From positions 1 through 38,499 of IMG/VR virus record IMGVR_UViG_3300032242_000653: a DNA stretch of 38,499 nt; one strand, written 5' to 3'. Both the position numbers and the translations under genes were made by a program. Under the pieces are notes generated by a model, which searched no databases, was not told where the DNA came from, and saw only the letters and a list, made by a program, of their open reading frames with translations. Below are positions 18,099 through 25,991 of this stretch, piece after piece. The stretch is from a virus. How positions within the stretch are numbered: the stretch's first letter is position 1; each line of letters begins with the position of its first letter.

Positions 18099-19621
18099 GC
18101 TACTTCTGTTAATTCTTGATGGTATAAATCAATTATTTTAACGTGATTGTCTATATTGTTTTGTAGCATTGAATACAGTCTGCTCTCTACTTCACTACCT
18201 TTAATATGCACAATAGTCATAGGGTTCTTTTGCCCTGGGCGGTTAATACGTGCATTTGCTTGCAAGTATGTTTCCACACTAGTTACTGGTGCATACCAAA
18301 TAATTACGTTGGCGGCAGTTAAGGTAAGTCCATGTGATGCGGCTTGTGGCTGGATGATTAGCACTTGCGGTTCATCTTCTGTTTGAAATCTTTGGATGAT
18401 TTCGTGCCGCTTATTGACTGATACCTGTCCGTTGATTATATCCGATTGGATATTATTTTTGGTTAAATATTCTTGGAGTAGTTGAATAGTGTGAGTAAAA
18501 GGTACAAATATCAAACACTTATGACTTGCTTCTTCTACAACTTCAAGAATTGCCTTAAGGCGATTACTTACATCAAACTCTACTACTTCTCTATTATCTG
18601 TATAGACCGCACCTCCTGATATCTGTAGCAGCTTGTTAATAGCGGTAGCTGCATTAACCGCAGAAATGTTTTCCCCATCAGCAGAAATCATCATTTGTTT
18701 CTTAAGTAGACGATAGTATTTTAGTTGCTGGGCCGTTAAAGGTGCATCACGTTCCACATAAGTTACATCAGGTAAATCAATACATTGGCTCTTCTCAAAT
18801 CGAATAGCGGGTTGTAATACTTTATGCACTACGGCTTGGGCATTAGGTTTTGGTATCCATCTATACTGGTTTACCTTATACATAACTTGGTCACGAAATG
18901 CGCCATAAAATTTGGGGGTATTCTTTGGGTTGATTAACTTGGCTAATCCAAAAGCATCTACAGGAGATTGTGCGGCTGGAGTACCTGTAAGCATCCATAA
19001 CCCTTTGATATGGTCAGTCAATTCTTTTAAGACTTTCCATCTTGTTGTCTGTGCATTTTTATATGCACTTGCTTCATCCACTACAATTAAATCAAATCCA
19101 CCATTGATAATATCATCTTTAACAATCTCTACACCATCAAAGTTAATAATAACAAACTCTGCACCTTGAGCAATGATTTTCTTACGGGCTTTAGATGCGC
19201 CATATGCAACATCACAACTGCGATGAATAGCAAACTTAAATAAATCCGCTTGCCATGCTGACTTCATAATAGACAATGGGCATATAACTAACACCCGACG
19301 AATAACATTTAGGTTCATTAAATGGTCGCAAGCCCATATTACGCTAGCTGTTTTACCTGTACCTTGTTCATTAAAGCAAAATGCTCTTCGATGCAAGGTT
19401 AAAAAGTTCGATGTAACCTTTTGATGGTCAAAGGGTTTATATTTCCCAGGCCATCCATATGATGCAAGGATGCTATTTTTTGGGTGAATTACGCTTGACT
19501 GAGTGGTCGGGGTTACGGCTGAATGAACGGTTTTCACTGGCTGTTCTGACCCGTAAATTCTTTTTGCTGCCGCTGCCACCTTTGCTAAGCGGCTTAATGT
19601 GGTCTGCTTCAAGTCCATCAT
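18095..19621 (-). CDS. SNF2-like superfamily 2 helicase/ATPase
   Basis: A 508-residue enzyme with the full SF2 motif series: GKYKPFDHQK upstream of motif I, Walker A EQGTGKT (85-91), motif II DEAS (182-185), motif III LTGTP (211-215), and in the C-terminal lobe SHGLTLTAA and QANARINRPGQ (motifs V and VI). The NARINRPGQ box is typical of SNF2-type translocases. It probably moves along or remodels DNA during replication or recombination, powered by ATP. The ATG at 19621 puts the first 50 codons on top of the HNH gene in another frame. ATG 19618 is equally possible; GAAGGAAGG lies 14 bases upstream. Confidence 0.88.
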   Translation of the reverse strand: MMDLKQTTLSRLAKVAAAAKRIYGSEQPVKTVHSAVTPTTQSSVIHPKNSILASYGWPGKYKPFDHQKVTSNFLTLHRRAFCFNEQGTGKTASVIWACDHLMNLNVIRRVLVICPLSIMKSAWQADLFKFAIHRSCDVAYGASKARKKIIAQGAEFVIINFDGVEIVKDDIINGGFDLIVVDEASAYKNAQTTRWKVLKELTDHIKGLWMLTGTPAAQSPVDAFGLAKLINPKNTPKFYGAFRDQVMYKVNQYRWIPKPNAQAVVHKVLQPAIRFEKSQCIDLPDVTYVERDAPLTAQQLKYYRLLKKQMMISADGENISAVNAATAINKLLQISGGAVYTDNREVVEFDVSNRLKAILEVVEEASHKCLIFVPFTHTIQLLQEYLTKNNIQSDIINGQVSVNKRHEIIQRFQTEDEPQVLIIQPQAASHGLTLTAANVIIWYAPVTSVETYLQANARINRPGQKNPMTIVHIKGSEVESRLYSMLQNNIDNHVKIIDLYHQELTEVA

Positions 19622-19757
19622 GTTTATGTAATCTACCTTCCTTCATTAACGCTTTGCGAGCCGCATTGCGCTTTTCCCTATTTTTAATTTGTTGGGGAGT
19701 ATCTTCGTAATCAACCGCATTATTATATTTACGGTCTGCTTTGTTCTTGTATGGCAT
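19473..19757 (-). CDS. HNH endonuclease-like protein
   Basis: A 94-residue, very basic protein with a strong GGAGG site before its ATG. The HNH signature is ADHIKPLSKGGSGSKKNL (51-68) followed by SENRS, so D52/H53, N67 and N76 would form the metal and active site. No CxxC zinc knuckles are present. Small HNH proteins can nick DNA in packaging, mobile introns or host DNA breakdown. It shares 149 bases with the start of the downstream helicase gene, so its catalytic core is encoded over the helicase N-terminus. Confidence 0.75.
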   Translation of the reverse strand: MPYKNKADRKYNNAVDYEDTPQQIKNREKRNAARKALMKEGRLHKHDGLEADHIKPLSKGGSGSKKNLRVRTASENRSFSRNPDHSVKRNSPKK

Positions 19758-19783
19758 TTTTGCCTCCTATTGAGAAGCTTTTA

Positions 19784-20452
19784 TTATATCCTTACTTTCT
19801 TTTCTTTCCAATGTTGACAGGTTTTAACGGGGCAATACGCACATAATGCGCTAGAATTTGCGTTCCACACATTTGTTTTTAATGCCGACTCAATGCGTTC
19901 TAGGTCGAATACAAAAGGCTTAACGTACTGAACTTTTTGCTCAACTATATGATTCTTCTTAACAAATTCGTTACTTACTACAAATATTAGAGCAGACTTA
20001 ATATGTTTAATCTCAGGATATTTTGCGAATACCGCAGCAGATAATAGGTCTAACTGTCCTGTATCTGCATACTTAGCATTTTTACTAGTCTTGTAGTCAA
20101 TTAAATAAGCCATGTCCCCATTGATAATAAGCAAGTCAGCAACACCCCGCCACCATACACCTTCATCAAAAAACTCACATGGGCTTAAGTCTTCCTTCAA
20201 GCCTAATTTAATCTCGCAATGCTTCTCACCTTCGATAGCGTTTAATACCTCTAGCGTTGGCATAATATAACTATACTTTGCTGGCACAGGTGTACCATCA
20301 CGGATATAGTCTTCAGCAGCTTTATGCACTTCTTTGCCGTAAATAGTCGCTGTGCTATCTTCGTCTTTGTAATCCTTTGCTACCCGTAAGTGATAATACT
20401 TCTTAGGGCACTGTTGGAAAGTTTTTAAGCTACTGTAAGACCATGTAATCAT
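19784..20452 (-). CDS. PD-(D/E)XK nuclease, RecB/Cas4-like, probable Fe-S cluster
   Basis: A 222-residue protein with the PD-(D/E)XK layout: H43 in YGKEVHKAAEDY, catalytic D106 in WRGVADLLI, IDYKTSK with D119 and K121, and Q133 in TGQLDLLSA. A cysteine at 15 (FQQCPKKYY) and three near the end (C204, C207, C212 in CAYCPVKTC) match the AddB/Cas4 arrangement that ligates a 4Fe-4S cluster. This family contains exonucleases that process double-strand ends during recombination or degrade host DNA. The start overlaps the upstream stop by ATGA. Fold is confident; polarity and substrate are unknown. Confidence 0.85.
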   Translation of the reverse strand: MITWSYSSLKTFQQCPKKYYHLRVAKDYKDEDSTATIYGKEVHKAAEDYIRDGTPVPAKYSYIMPTLEVLNAIEGEKHCEIKLGLKEDLSPCEFFDEGVWWRGVADLLIINGDMAYLIDYKTSKNAKYADTGQLDLLSAAVFAKYPEIKHIKSALIFVVSNEFVKKNHIVEQKVQYVKPFVFDLERIESALKTNVWNANSSALCAYCPVKTCQHWKEKKVRI

Positions 20453-20658
20453 TTGGCTCTTCCTTTTTTAATTGCGGCTATACCCGCTTCTTCTACGTAT
20501 TCTCTAGCTTTAATCATCTCATCAGCCATAGAATAAGCACGGTCAGCAACTGCTTCAAAGGTATACATTTCCCCATTTTCATCGCTATGCTTTCTACCCG
20601 CCAAATCGCCTAACATAGCTAACCCAGCAAACAGGTCACGCATATCAAACTCATCCAT
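20449..20658 (-). CDS. Small phage protein, unknown function
   Basis: A 69-residue acidic, mainly helical protein. It contains DMRDLFAGLAML near the N-terminus and AYSMADEMIKAR in the second half, a pattern I recall from many small uncharacterised phage early proteins. It overlaps its downstream neighbour by four bases and its upstream neighbour by eight, so it is part of the translationally coupled operon. Confidence 0.65.
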   Translation of the reverse strand: MDEFDMRDLFAGLAMLGDLAGRKHSDENGEMYTFEAVADRAYSMADEMIKAREYVEEAGIAAIKKGRAK

Positions 20659-20965
20659 TTATGTCTTCCTCTGTGTACCCCACATTGCCATTCTGCCCGA
20701 TGGTATCAACTCTTGACTCGTTCCAATTAAGGGAGCATGAAGTCCATGCACACTCTTTAGTACTGCTTAGGGTTTTGCCACACACATCACACAATGCATC
20801 TTGTGCAGTTACTTTAGTATCCACAGGAGCTAAGGGTGCTAATGGTGGTTTCCAACCGCCGTTTGTTTTACGCTTACCAAAGATTTCTTCAAAAGCTTCT
20901 TCACCTTTTTTGCTTAATGCTCGGCTTACTAAAGCATCGCCTGTAATATCGTTATGGCTTGGCAT
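20651..20965 (-). CDS. Small zinc-ribbon-like phage protein
   Basis: The start is placed at ATG 20965 because GAGGAG lies 7 bases upstream; an in-frame ATG at 20986 has no such site. The 104-residue protein has a helical N-terminus (MPSHNDITGD onwards), a Lys/Pro linker, and a C-terminal C-x2-C-x10-C-x4-C set (CDVCGKTL then CAWTSC) that may bind zinc. Function unknown. It overlaps the upstream gene by 14 bases. Confidence 0.65.
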   Translation of the reverse strand: MPSHNDITGDALVSRALSKKGEEAFEEIFGKRKTNGGWKPPLAPLAPVDTKVTAQDALCDVCGKTLSSTKECAWTSCSLNWNESRVDTIGQNGNVGYTEEDING

Positions 20966-21212
20966 CTTCATTCTCCTCGTTATCAAAGTTTACTGCGCGT
21001 GGTTTATATTTTTGTAACCCATAATACTCTTTAACCAAAGCTTCATACGTATCCCATGCCTTATTAAATCGCATTTCATACACGTTCTTTATACCTAGTA
21101 TATTATTTTTTAGGGCATCATTATTCTCATTTTCTTTTGCAAGTAGGTCTAAGTCTTGCGTAATTTCCCAGCAACGTAAAAACTCTTGCTCTAAGTCTTG
21201 TATATTACTCAT
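20952..21212 (-). CDS. Small acidic helical phage protein, unknown
   Basis: An 86-residue protein, helical and charged throughout, with FNKAWDTYEALVKEYYGL in the middle and an acidic C-terminus. AAGGA lies 13 bases before the ATG, which is far, so initiation may be weak. No family recognised. Confidence 0.6.
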   Translation of the reverse strand: MSNIQDLEQEFLRCWEITQDLDLLAKENENNDALKNNILGIKNVYEMRFNKAWDTYEALVKEYYGLQKYKPRAVNFDNEENEDAKP

Positions 21213-21284
21213 TTTGTTTTCTTATCCTTTACATTTTGTACCTATTAAGTGATATTTATACCTTCTAAAATATGTTTTATTGCT

Positions 21285-21300
21285 ATACCCTATGGGGTAT
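21285..21300. repeat. Inverted repeat ATACCC/GGGTAT
   Basis: A 6-bp inverted repeat with a 4-base centre spans the stop of the gene at 21290. On the minus strand it lies in the 77-base gap after that stop. There is no T tract, so it is not a standard terminator; it may protect or process the transcript. Confidence 0.35.
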
Positions 21301-21682
21301 TCTTTTCCTTTAATGCTTGTTCAATAGCTTCAACAAAAGCAATTTCATCATAATCTAATCCGCTTCCTAATGTTTCTTTAGCTATTTTCTTTATCTCATC
21401 ATCCGTTAATCCTTGCCATTGATAAGGGTGGGTGTTTCTCAATACTTCTAACCCATGCTTTTCTGAATTAAAAGGGTTGTTGCTAACATTCAACGCCACA
21501 GGTTCTTGCGCTGATTGTTCATCAGGCACATATTCAAGTCCTATATCATCACCACATCTTTTACATATCAACACATAATTTTGTTCTGGTTGTTCTAGTG
21601 CTTCTTTGCAAGCGTTGATAACGTGTTCAGGCAATTCAACTTCATAATCTATAACCATCTTTAATGCTTCGTCTTTAGTCAT
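21290..21682 (-). CDS. Small phage protein with CxxC motif, unknown
   Basis: The start is set at ATG 21682, which has GGAGG 7 bases upstream; the in-frame ATG at 21727 has none. The 130-residue product begins MTKDEALKMVIDY, carries a CKRCGDDIG knuckle in the middle, and ends with a helical LTDDEIKKIAKE...FVEAIEQALKEK region that recalls many phage-encoded hypothetical proteins. It overlaps the upstream stop by eight bases. Confidence 0.65.
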   Translation of the reverse strand: MTKDEALKMVIDYEVELPEHVINACKEALEQPEQNYVLICKRCGDDIGLEYVPDEQSAQEPVALNVSNNPFNSEKHGLEVLRNTHPYQWQGLTDDEIKKIAKETLGSGLDYDEIAFVEAIEQALKEKNTP

Positions 21683-21935
21683 TCTCTGCCTCCACCGTAA
21701 AGAAAATACCCTCAGAATTAACTGCAATGTTTGTCACCTTGTGTCCCTCAATCTCATAGCCATTACTAATAAACGGGCCACCGCTTGGGTCTACAAAGCC
21801 TAAATTGTTTTGGTCAATCCCCTCTACACCCTCACGCCCACCAAAGCGCCAATGTGTTAGTTCACCTTTGATGGTGTATTCATTGTTACCTGTCTTTACA
21901 AAATGGTACTCGTTGCCGTATCTATTCTTCATCAT
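21675..21935 (-). CDS. Small phage protein, unknown
   Basis: An 86-residue protein with a predicted beta-rich fold (alternating hydrophobics, many Gly), for example YTIKGELTHWRFGG. GGAG sits 4 or 7 bases before tandem ATGs at 21935 and 21932, so either could be used. No family recognised. Confidence 0.6.
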   Translation of the reverse strand: MMKNRYGNEYHFVKTGNNEYTIKGELTHWRFGGREGVEGIDQNNLGFVDPSGGPFISNGYEIEGHKVTNIAVNSEGIFFTVEAEND

Positions 21936-22215
21936 CTGTCTCCAGTTTGATTTTGCCTATGCATGCCCCAAAATCGCCTTGTTTTCTGCATAATTTATAT
22001 GAGTGCTTATCGTAATTCCAATCCCCATACACATACAAATACTGTGGCTCTTTGGGCTGTGGTTTAATGCGGTATTCAGCACCTTTTTGATAAAAAATAA
22101 AACCACCTTCTTCTAATTTCCAATTAGTCCAACCTTCAGCTTTTTCATATCGTGTTTCAATTTCTGCCCCATCAGCCCATGCCTTGATTTCTTTGTGCCA
22201 TTTATGTTGTTTCAT
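21922..22215 (-). CDS. Small phage protein of the AWADGAEI...YRIKP type
   Basis: The ATG at 22215 is preferred over the GTG just before it; it overlaps the upstream stop by one base (TGATG). The 97-residue protein contains IKAWADGAEIETRYE near the start and EYRIKPQPKEP after a Trp/Phe-rich stretch. I recall this combination from many small hypothetical phage proteins, where it forms a small beta domain of unknown role. Confidence 0.7.
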   Translation of the reverse strand: MKQHKWHKEIKAWADGAEIETRYEKAEGWTNWKLEEGGFIFYQKGAEYRIKPQPKEPQYLYVYGDWNYDKHSYKLCRKQGDFGACIGKIKLETDDEE

Positions 22216-22451
22216 CACTCGTTATCCTTTTCTTTAAAAAATTCAGACTCTTTAAGCACAGGTTTAGCGTGAGCAGATTGCATCATACTCATGCACTTAA
22301 ACAATCCTTCATAAGTATCACTCCCGCAGACAGCGTCACTATAACCCACAGGCTTCCCGCTAGTATCGTAAAAAACTTCTTTGATTTCATAATAGTTACC
22401 ATCCTCACCTATGTCATCTTCAAAATGCACTACCCTGTAATTCCAACTCAT
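22215..22451 (-). CDS. Small phage protein of the MSWNYRVV type
   Basis: A 78-residue acidic protein beginning MSWNYRVVHFED, with YYEIKEVFYD and a helical end KESEFFKEKD. Proteins with this start occur in many phages and some bacteria; no function is known to me. It overlaps the upstream stop by ATGA. Confidence 0.65.
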   Translation of the reverse strand: MSWNYRVVHFEDDIGEDGNYYEIKEVFYDTSGKPVGYSDAVCGSDTYEGLFKCMSMMQSAHAKPVLKESEFFKEKDNE

Positions 22452-22618
22452 CGCCTATCCCTTCTTGCGTATTTCATACGAATTAAATTAACGGCTTTTA
22501 ATTTTGCATTGCGGATTTGGTTATAAACTAAGAACATTACACATAATGTACAAGCTAAAAACCCTAAAAAGAAAGCCACTGCATAGCACAACATATATTC
22601 AATCACCTTCTCAATCAT
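22448..22618 (-). CDS. Small single-pass membrane protein
   Basis: A 56-residue protein starting at ATG 22618, which overlaps the stop of the small gene upstream. Residues about 9-33 are strongly hydrophobic (CYAVAFFLGFLACTLCVMFL), followed by a basic C-terminus that should stay in the cytoplasm. An upstream in-frame TTG is unlikely to be used. It could act at the inner membrane during takeover or lysis; nothing more specific is visible. Confidence 0.6.
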   Translation of the reverse strand: MIEKVIEYMLCYAVAFFLGFLACTLCVMFLVYNQIRNAKLKAVNLIRMKYARRDRR

Positions 22619-22775
22619 TTGGATATTCCAACTCAATAATATCTATTTCTGTTTCTTTATCGTTCGGTAGTTTAACCATAGCAGTAGTAGGAAAGTGCCC
22701 TGTTTTTAATACTTCAACAACGCACTCGCCTTTAGTCCACCACATCCATTTATAAATCGTATATCTATCTTTCAT
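22611..22775 (-). CDS. Small phage protein, 54 aa, unknown
   Basis: A short frame with a good GGAGG site before ATG 22775 and an end that overlaps the next start. It is rich in aromatic residues at the front (YTIYKWMWWTKGE) and contains GHFPTTAMVKLP, then an acidic ending. The overlap pattern and ribosome site make it a real gene; function unknown. Confidence 0.65.
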   Translation of the reverse strand: MKDRYTIYKWMWWTKGECVVEVLKTGHFPTTAMVKLPNDKETEIDIIELEYPND

Positions 22776-23131
22776 AATGCCTCCACGCTATCTTTCCAAT
22801 ACACCAGAAAGTCTTTAAATTTATTTACGCCTTCTCCGATAGGTACAAGATATCCATCTGCGCCCATATGGTAAAACTCTTCCACTACCATGCTACCTGT
22901 GTCGGTATGCCCTTGAATAATAAGTACCGTAAATCTATCTTTCATCTTGGCAAATTGTTTAAGCAATATGTTTTGCCCCATGCTAATTGCTTCACCTTCA
23001 CGCTTCCATTCGCCAATCAAAAAGTAACCTTTACGTTCAATTACCATATCAAGATTAGACGGCACAATCTTGCCCATAAGACCATTTAAGTCTTTAAAGT
23101 CTATATGCACCGCATTTGGATTACGCATCAT
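22772..23131 (-). CDS. Possible PD-(D/E)XK-like nuclease-fold protein
   Basis: A 119-residue protein starting at ATG 23131, which makes an ATGA overlap with the upstream stop. Residues 28-43 read DMVIERKGYFLIGEWK, giving D28, E41 and K43 in a D-x12-E-x-K arrangement, with Q53 in SMGQN following. A buried strand, RFTVLIIQG, comes next. This resembles the core of small restriction-endonuclease-fold proteins. It is too divergent to call active. It ends at an ATGA overlap with the 54-residue gene. Confidence 0.5.
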   Translation of the reverse strand: MMRNPNAVHIDFKDLNGLMGKIVPSNLDMVIERKGYFLIGEWKREGEAISMGQNILLKQFAKMKDRFTVLIIQGHTDTGSMVVEEFYHMGADGYLVPIGEGVNKFKDFLVYWKDSVEAL

Positions 23132-23214
23132 TTCCAATTACCCCATATCCCTAAAATTATAAATCCCCCTATTAAGCATACTATGATTATCAAAGTAGTT
23201 AGTAGGGGGTTCAT
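23128..23214 (-). CDS. Tiny membrane peptide, 28 aa
   Basis: ATG 23214 directly follows the stop of the coiled-coil gene, and the TGA overlaps the next start. The peptide is almost all one hydrophobic segment (TTLIIIVCLIGGFIILGIW). The tight stop/start fit on both sides supports translation; function unknown. Confidence 0.5.
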   Translation of the reverse strand: MNPLLTTLIIIVCLIGGFIILGIWGNWK

Positions 23215-23469
23215 TTAATTTGCCTTTGGTTGACGGAAACCTTTAGGTACATGCCCTTCGGTTAGATTTTGCATGACTAGCATTAGCTTTTCAATTACTT
23301 TTTCGTGGTCATCAAGCCTAGCTTGCATAGTAACTAAACCCACGTGCATCTTAGTCAGTGCTTCTCGTAACTGTGTGTCTGTAAGTTCTTTGGGCTTATG
23401 CCCTTCTTCTTTCTGTTGTTTCGCTAATTCTGCTACTTCTTCTTGTAATTCTGTTAATCGCTTACTCAT
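23215..23469 (-). CDS. Small coiled-coil phage protein
   Basis: An 84-residue, highly charged helical protein. The start (KRLTELQEEVAELAKQQKEE) and the middle (LDDHEKVIEKLMLVMQNL) both fit coiled coils, so it probably oligomerises. It overlaps the upstream stop by ATGAGTAA. No family recognised. Confidence 0.6.
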   Translation of the reverse strand: MSKRLTELQEEVAELAKQQKEEGHKPKELTDTQLREALTKMHVGLVTMQARLDDHEKVIEKLMLVMQNLTEGHVPKGFRQPKAN

Positions 23470-23626
23470 TTACTTCTCCCATTAAATATTTCATTGCCGC
23501 GTTTTGTCTATCGTTTGTTATTTCCATTTGGGTAACAAGTTCTTTCAGTTCATCAAGAGTGTATAGCCCTTCATGAACATACATCTGAGACTCGCCAAAT
23601 GTTTCAACTATTAATCCTTCACTCAT
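23462..23626 (-). CDS. Small phage protein, 54 aa, unknown
   Basis: Starts in an ATGA overlap and ends inside the start of the coiled-coil gene. The product, MSEGLIVETFGESQMYVHEG onwards, is acidic and ends in a short helix. The overlap chain on both sides supports it being a gene. Confidence 0.55.
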   Translation of the reverse strand: MSEGLIVETFGESQMYVHEGLYTLDELKELVTQMEITNDRQNAAMKYLMGEVNE

Positions 23627-23757
23627 AATAAACACTCACCTACTACATCTAATAGTTCCATATACGATAACTTCTTCTCAACGATTTCAACTGCATCTTC
23701 ATGGGCGTAATCAAACCGCCTAATCACTTCGCCTTCATCGTCAAGCAGAACCCACAT
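23623..23757 (-). CDS. Small phage protein, 44 aa, unknown
   Basis: A short acidic protein, MWVLLDDEGEVIRRFDYAHE onwards, whose TGA overlaps the next ATG. The start shares one base with the stop of the upstream gene. Its beta-hairpin-then-helix look recalls small phage early proteins; function unknown. Confidence 0.55.
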   Translation of the reverse strand: MWVLLDDEGEVIRRFDYAHEDAVEIVEKKLSYMELLDVVGECLL

Positions 23758-24014
23758 TATTTTTTCCCCTTTAATGCCCGTAATTCTTTTTGAATGGCAT
23801 TTATAATCGTATACTTATCCATGTCGTTCCAATTCTCACGGTGCATATTTGCATTGAGGAATCGTTTTAGCATTACTTCTTTAGGTATAGCCCTTGTTGA
23901 CTCGTGGTATTGCCCAATGCCTGCGATAAAGAGTAACTCATCCTCTGTCTTGTGTACCTTGATAGGTTTTGGTTTCTTTGGTGTTAAATCAACTACATTT
24001 TCCGTTGGCTTCAT
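23757..24014 (-). CDS. Small phage protein, unknown
   Basis: An 85-residue protein with a basic proline-rich N-terminus (LTPKKPKPIKVHK) and a helical C-terminal half (NWNDMDKYTIINAIQKELRAL). AGGGA lies 11 bases before the ATG. It is nested 26 bases into the end of the upstream frame. No family recognised. Confidence 0.6.
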   Translation of the reverse strand: MKPTENVVDLTPKKPKPIKVHKTEDELLFIAGIGQYHESTRAIPKEVMLKRFLNANMHRENWNDMDKYTIINAIQKELRALKGKK

Positions 24015-24165
24015 CTCTTAAATCCCTCTCTTGCTCTGATTGTAAATACATCATCATACCGATTATTGTTTTGCCTATTGATAAATCTGATTGGTCTTCC
24101 ATCTTTATCGAATAAGAATTTCGCAATAACCGCCCTAGCTTTTCTGCATACTTATCATCTAGCAT
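23989..24165 (-). CDS. Small helical phage protein, 58 aa
   Basis: The ATG lies two bases after the DNA polymerase stop, with GGAG about 10 bases upstream inside the polymerase gene. The product is helical, with basic and Met-rich parts (MLDDKYAEKLGRLLRNSY and IGMMMYLQSEQE). Function unknown. Confidence 0.55.
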   Translation of the reverse strand: MLDDKYAEKLGRLLRNSYSIKMEDQSDLSIGKTIIGMMMYLQSEQERDLRDEANGKCS

Positions 24166-24167
24166 AC

Positions 24168-25991
24168 TTAACAGTCTCCATAACTTCTCCCCATTCCCGA
24201 CTCACAATTAAGCGGTAAGTCTAGTGCCCATTGTGGTCGCATCCTCATACAAATCTCCACGTACTCCCTTGCGGTTTCTGCTTCGTCCTTTGGCACAACA
24301 CAAGCTATCGCATCATGCACAGTCATTACTACTTTATACTTCCTATTTATCTGCAACATCTGCTCACCAATAGCAATCCTCGCAAGGGCTTGACAAACAT
24401 TCTCGATAACTTTGCCACCATAAATGCGGTTCGGGATGGTGGCTTTCCCTTTTTTAGTGTCGTATACATACTCATCTTTGCCTTCTGCATTACGTTGCTT
24501 GCGTAGGTTCGGATACTTAACGTACATCCCATTCGGTAAGCGTATACCCTTGCTACCATCTACTAATAATACACCTTCTTTACCTAGTGGTATAGTCTGA
24601 TTGGTTAAAATAGCTTCTAATGCAAGATTTGCTTGTCGCCAAAGTAATGGTATGCGTTCGTAGGTAGACCGATATACATCAATAATTCGTTTTGTTTCAT
24701 CTTCGGAAAGGTCAACTCCTTGTGTTTTAAGTTGGGCACGAAACTTTGTTGCACCCATCCCATACCCTGCACCCAAAATTGTAGTCTTACCCATGAAGCG
24801 TTCTGTTTTATCAACATCTTTAGCATCCTTACCATATATACTACTAGCCATAATTTTATAAACATCTTCGCCTCTTTCAAAGGCATCTACTAAGTCATTC
24901 TGTTCTGCTAACCATGCAAGTGTTCGTGCCTCAATTTGACTTGAGTCAGAGTCAATCATCATGTAACCATCGGGGGCTACGATAGCGTGTTTAAGGGTTG
25001 ATTGGCGGGGTAAATTTTGTAGGTTTACTTTGTCATCACCACCCCATCTACCTGTATGTGCTGCATAGTAGCGTAGGGGTATAGGTAATAAGCCTCTCCT
25101 GGATACCCCGATAAATCTCTCGGTGCGAGTTTCCTCAAGCGTTGACTTAGTACCTAGACGAGCCGCAACTAGGGCTTGCACCATATAATCATCATGTTCA
25201 AGAAGAGCCTTAAACGCTTCATCCGTCTTGGCAAATGCCCATGTTTCTTTCCCTGTGGTTGCACTAACCTTGCGTGGGGGTTCTACTCCATGCTTTTTAA
25301 GAAGTTCCGCAAACTTATCGTTGCTCATTAACTCCTCTCGGTCTACCTCTACCATTTCCATCAGTATTTCTTTTTCTTTTTTTACCCCATAAAGATGGTC
25401 TATTAACAACTGCTCATCCAACTTAAGGCTAGGTTCAGTAAACATACGAATGGTTAGGTCAATTAGTTTGTACTCTACTAATGGGAAGTCTTCTGATAGC
25501 TTTCCAAATAATCCATAGGTCAAAGCTACATCATTCCTACAATACTCGCCATATCTAGCAAGGTCGTTAGTAGTAAAATCTATGCGTGTCTTACCTAATG
25601 CGTTGACTACCTCTGTACCTTTAACACCTAACTTATAATGTTCTGCTAACTTTGCTAGGCTACCGCCAACTTCTGTACCATGAATAGCCCTTGCCATTGA
25701 TAGCGTATCCACAATGCGTTTAGGTTTGATTCCAAAATGCCAATTCAATATTGCCATATCAAAGACTGCATTATGTGCAATTACCATAGCATCGGGTAAA
25801 TTTAACCCATCTAAAAAGCCCTGTATCTGCACCCTAGTACCACTAAACCATACAGGCTCATTAGCATTGACTTGCACGGCTACACCAATCACTTCAAATT
25901 CGGGTGAACGGATATACTCCTCTGTCGTCATCTTGCTTAACGAAAAGGTCTGACTGTAATAGGTTTCAAAATCTAGTGTGATTATGTTCAT
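24168..25991 (-). CDS. Family A DNA polymerase with 3'-5' exonuclease domain
   Basis: A 607-residue replicative polymerase. The exonuclease domain shows Exo I DFET (7-10), Exo II HNAVFDM (73-79) and Exo III YCRNDVALTY (150-159). The polymerase domain shows TGRWGGDDKVNLQNLPR (from 313), motif A DSDSSQIEAR (347-356), motif B around RFMGKTTILGAGYGMG (398-413) and motif C VHDA (558-561). It is shorter than T7 polymerase (about 700) but has all catalytic groups. Motif B has G-K-T-T and a GAGYG turn rather than the classical RxxxKxxxFxxxYG spacing, as in many environmental phages. It works with the primase-helicase and ssDNA-binding-like protein. Confidence 0.95.
   Translation of the reverse strand: MNIITLDFETYYSQTFSLSKMTTEEYIRSPEFEVIGVAVQVNANEPVWFSGTRVQIQGFLDGLNLPDAMVIAHNAVFDMAILNWHFGIKPKRIVDTLSMARAIHGTEVGGSLAKLAEHYKLGVKGTEVVNALGKTRIDFTTNDLARYGEYCRNDVALTYGLFGKLSEDFPLVEYKLIDLTIRMFTEPSLKLDEQLLIDHLYGVKKEKEILMEMVEVDREELMSNDKFAELLKKHGVEPPRKVSATTGKETWAFAKTDEAFKALLEHDDYMVQALVAARLGTKSTLEETRTERFIGVSRRGLLPIPLRYYAAHTGRWGGDDKVNLQNLPRQSTLKHAIVAPDGYMMIDSDSSQIEARTLAWLAEQNDLVDAFERGEDVYKIMASSIYGKDAKDVDKTERFMGKTTILGAGYGMGATKFRAQLKTQGVDLSEDETKRIIDVYRSTYERIPLLWRQANLALEAILTNQTIPLGKEGVLLVDGSKGIRLPNGMYVKYPNLRKQRNAEGKDEYVYDTKKGKATIPNRIYGGKVIENVCQALARIAIGEQMLQINRKYKVVMTVHDAIACVVPKDEAETAREYVEICMRMRPQWALDLPLNCESGMGRSYGDC

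Noticed and set aside
22448-22636. TTG start giving MSWNIQM for the small membrane protein, matching the neighbour's MSWN start
   Set aside because: ATG 22618 fits the stop/start overlap; the MSWN similarity is four residues and likely coincidence.
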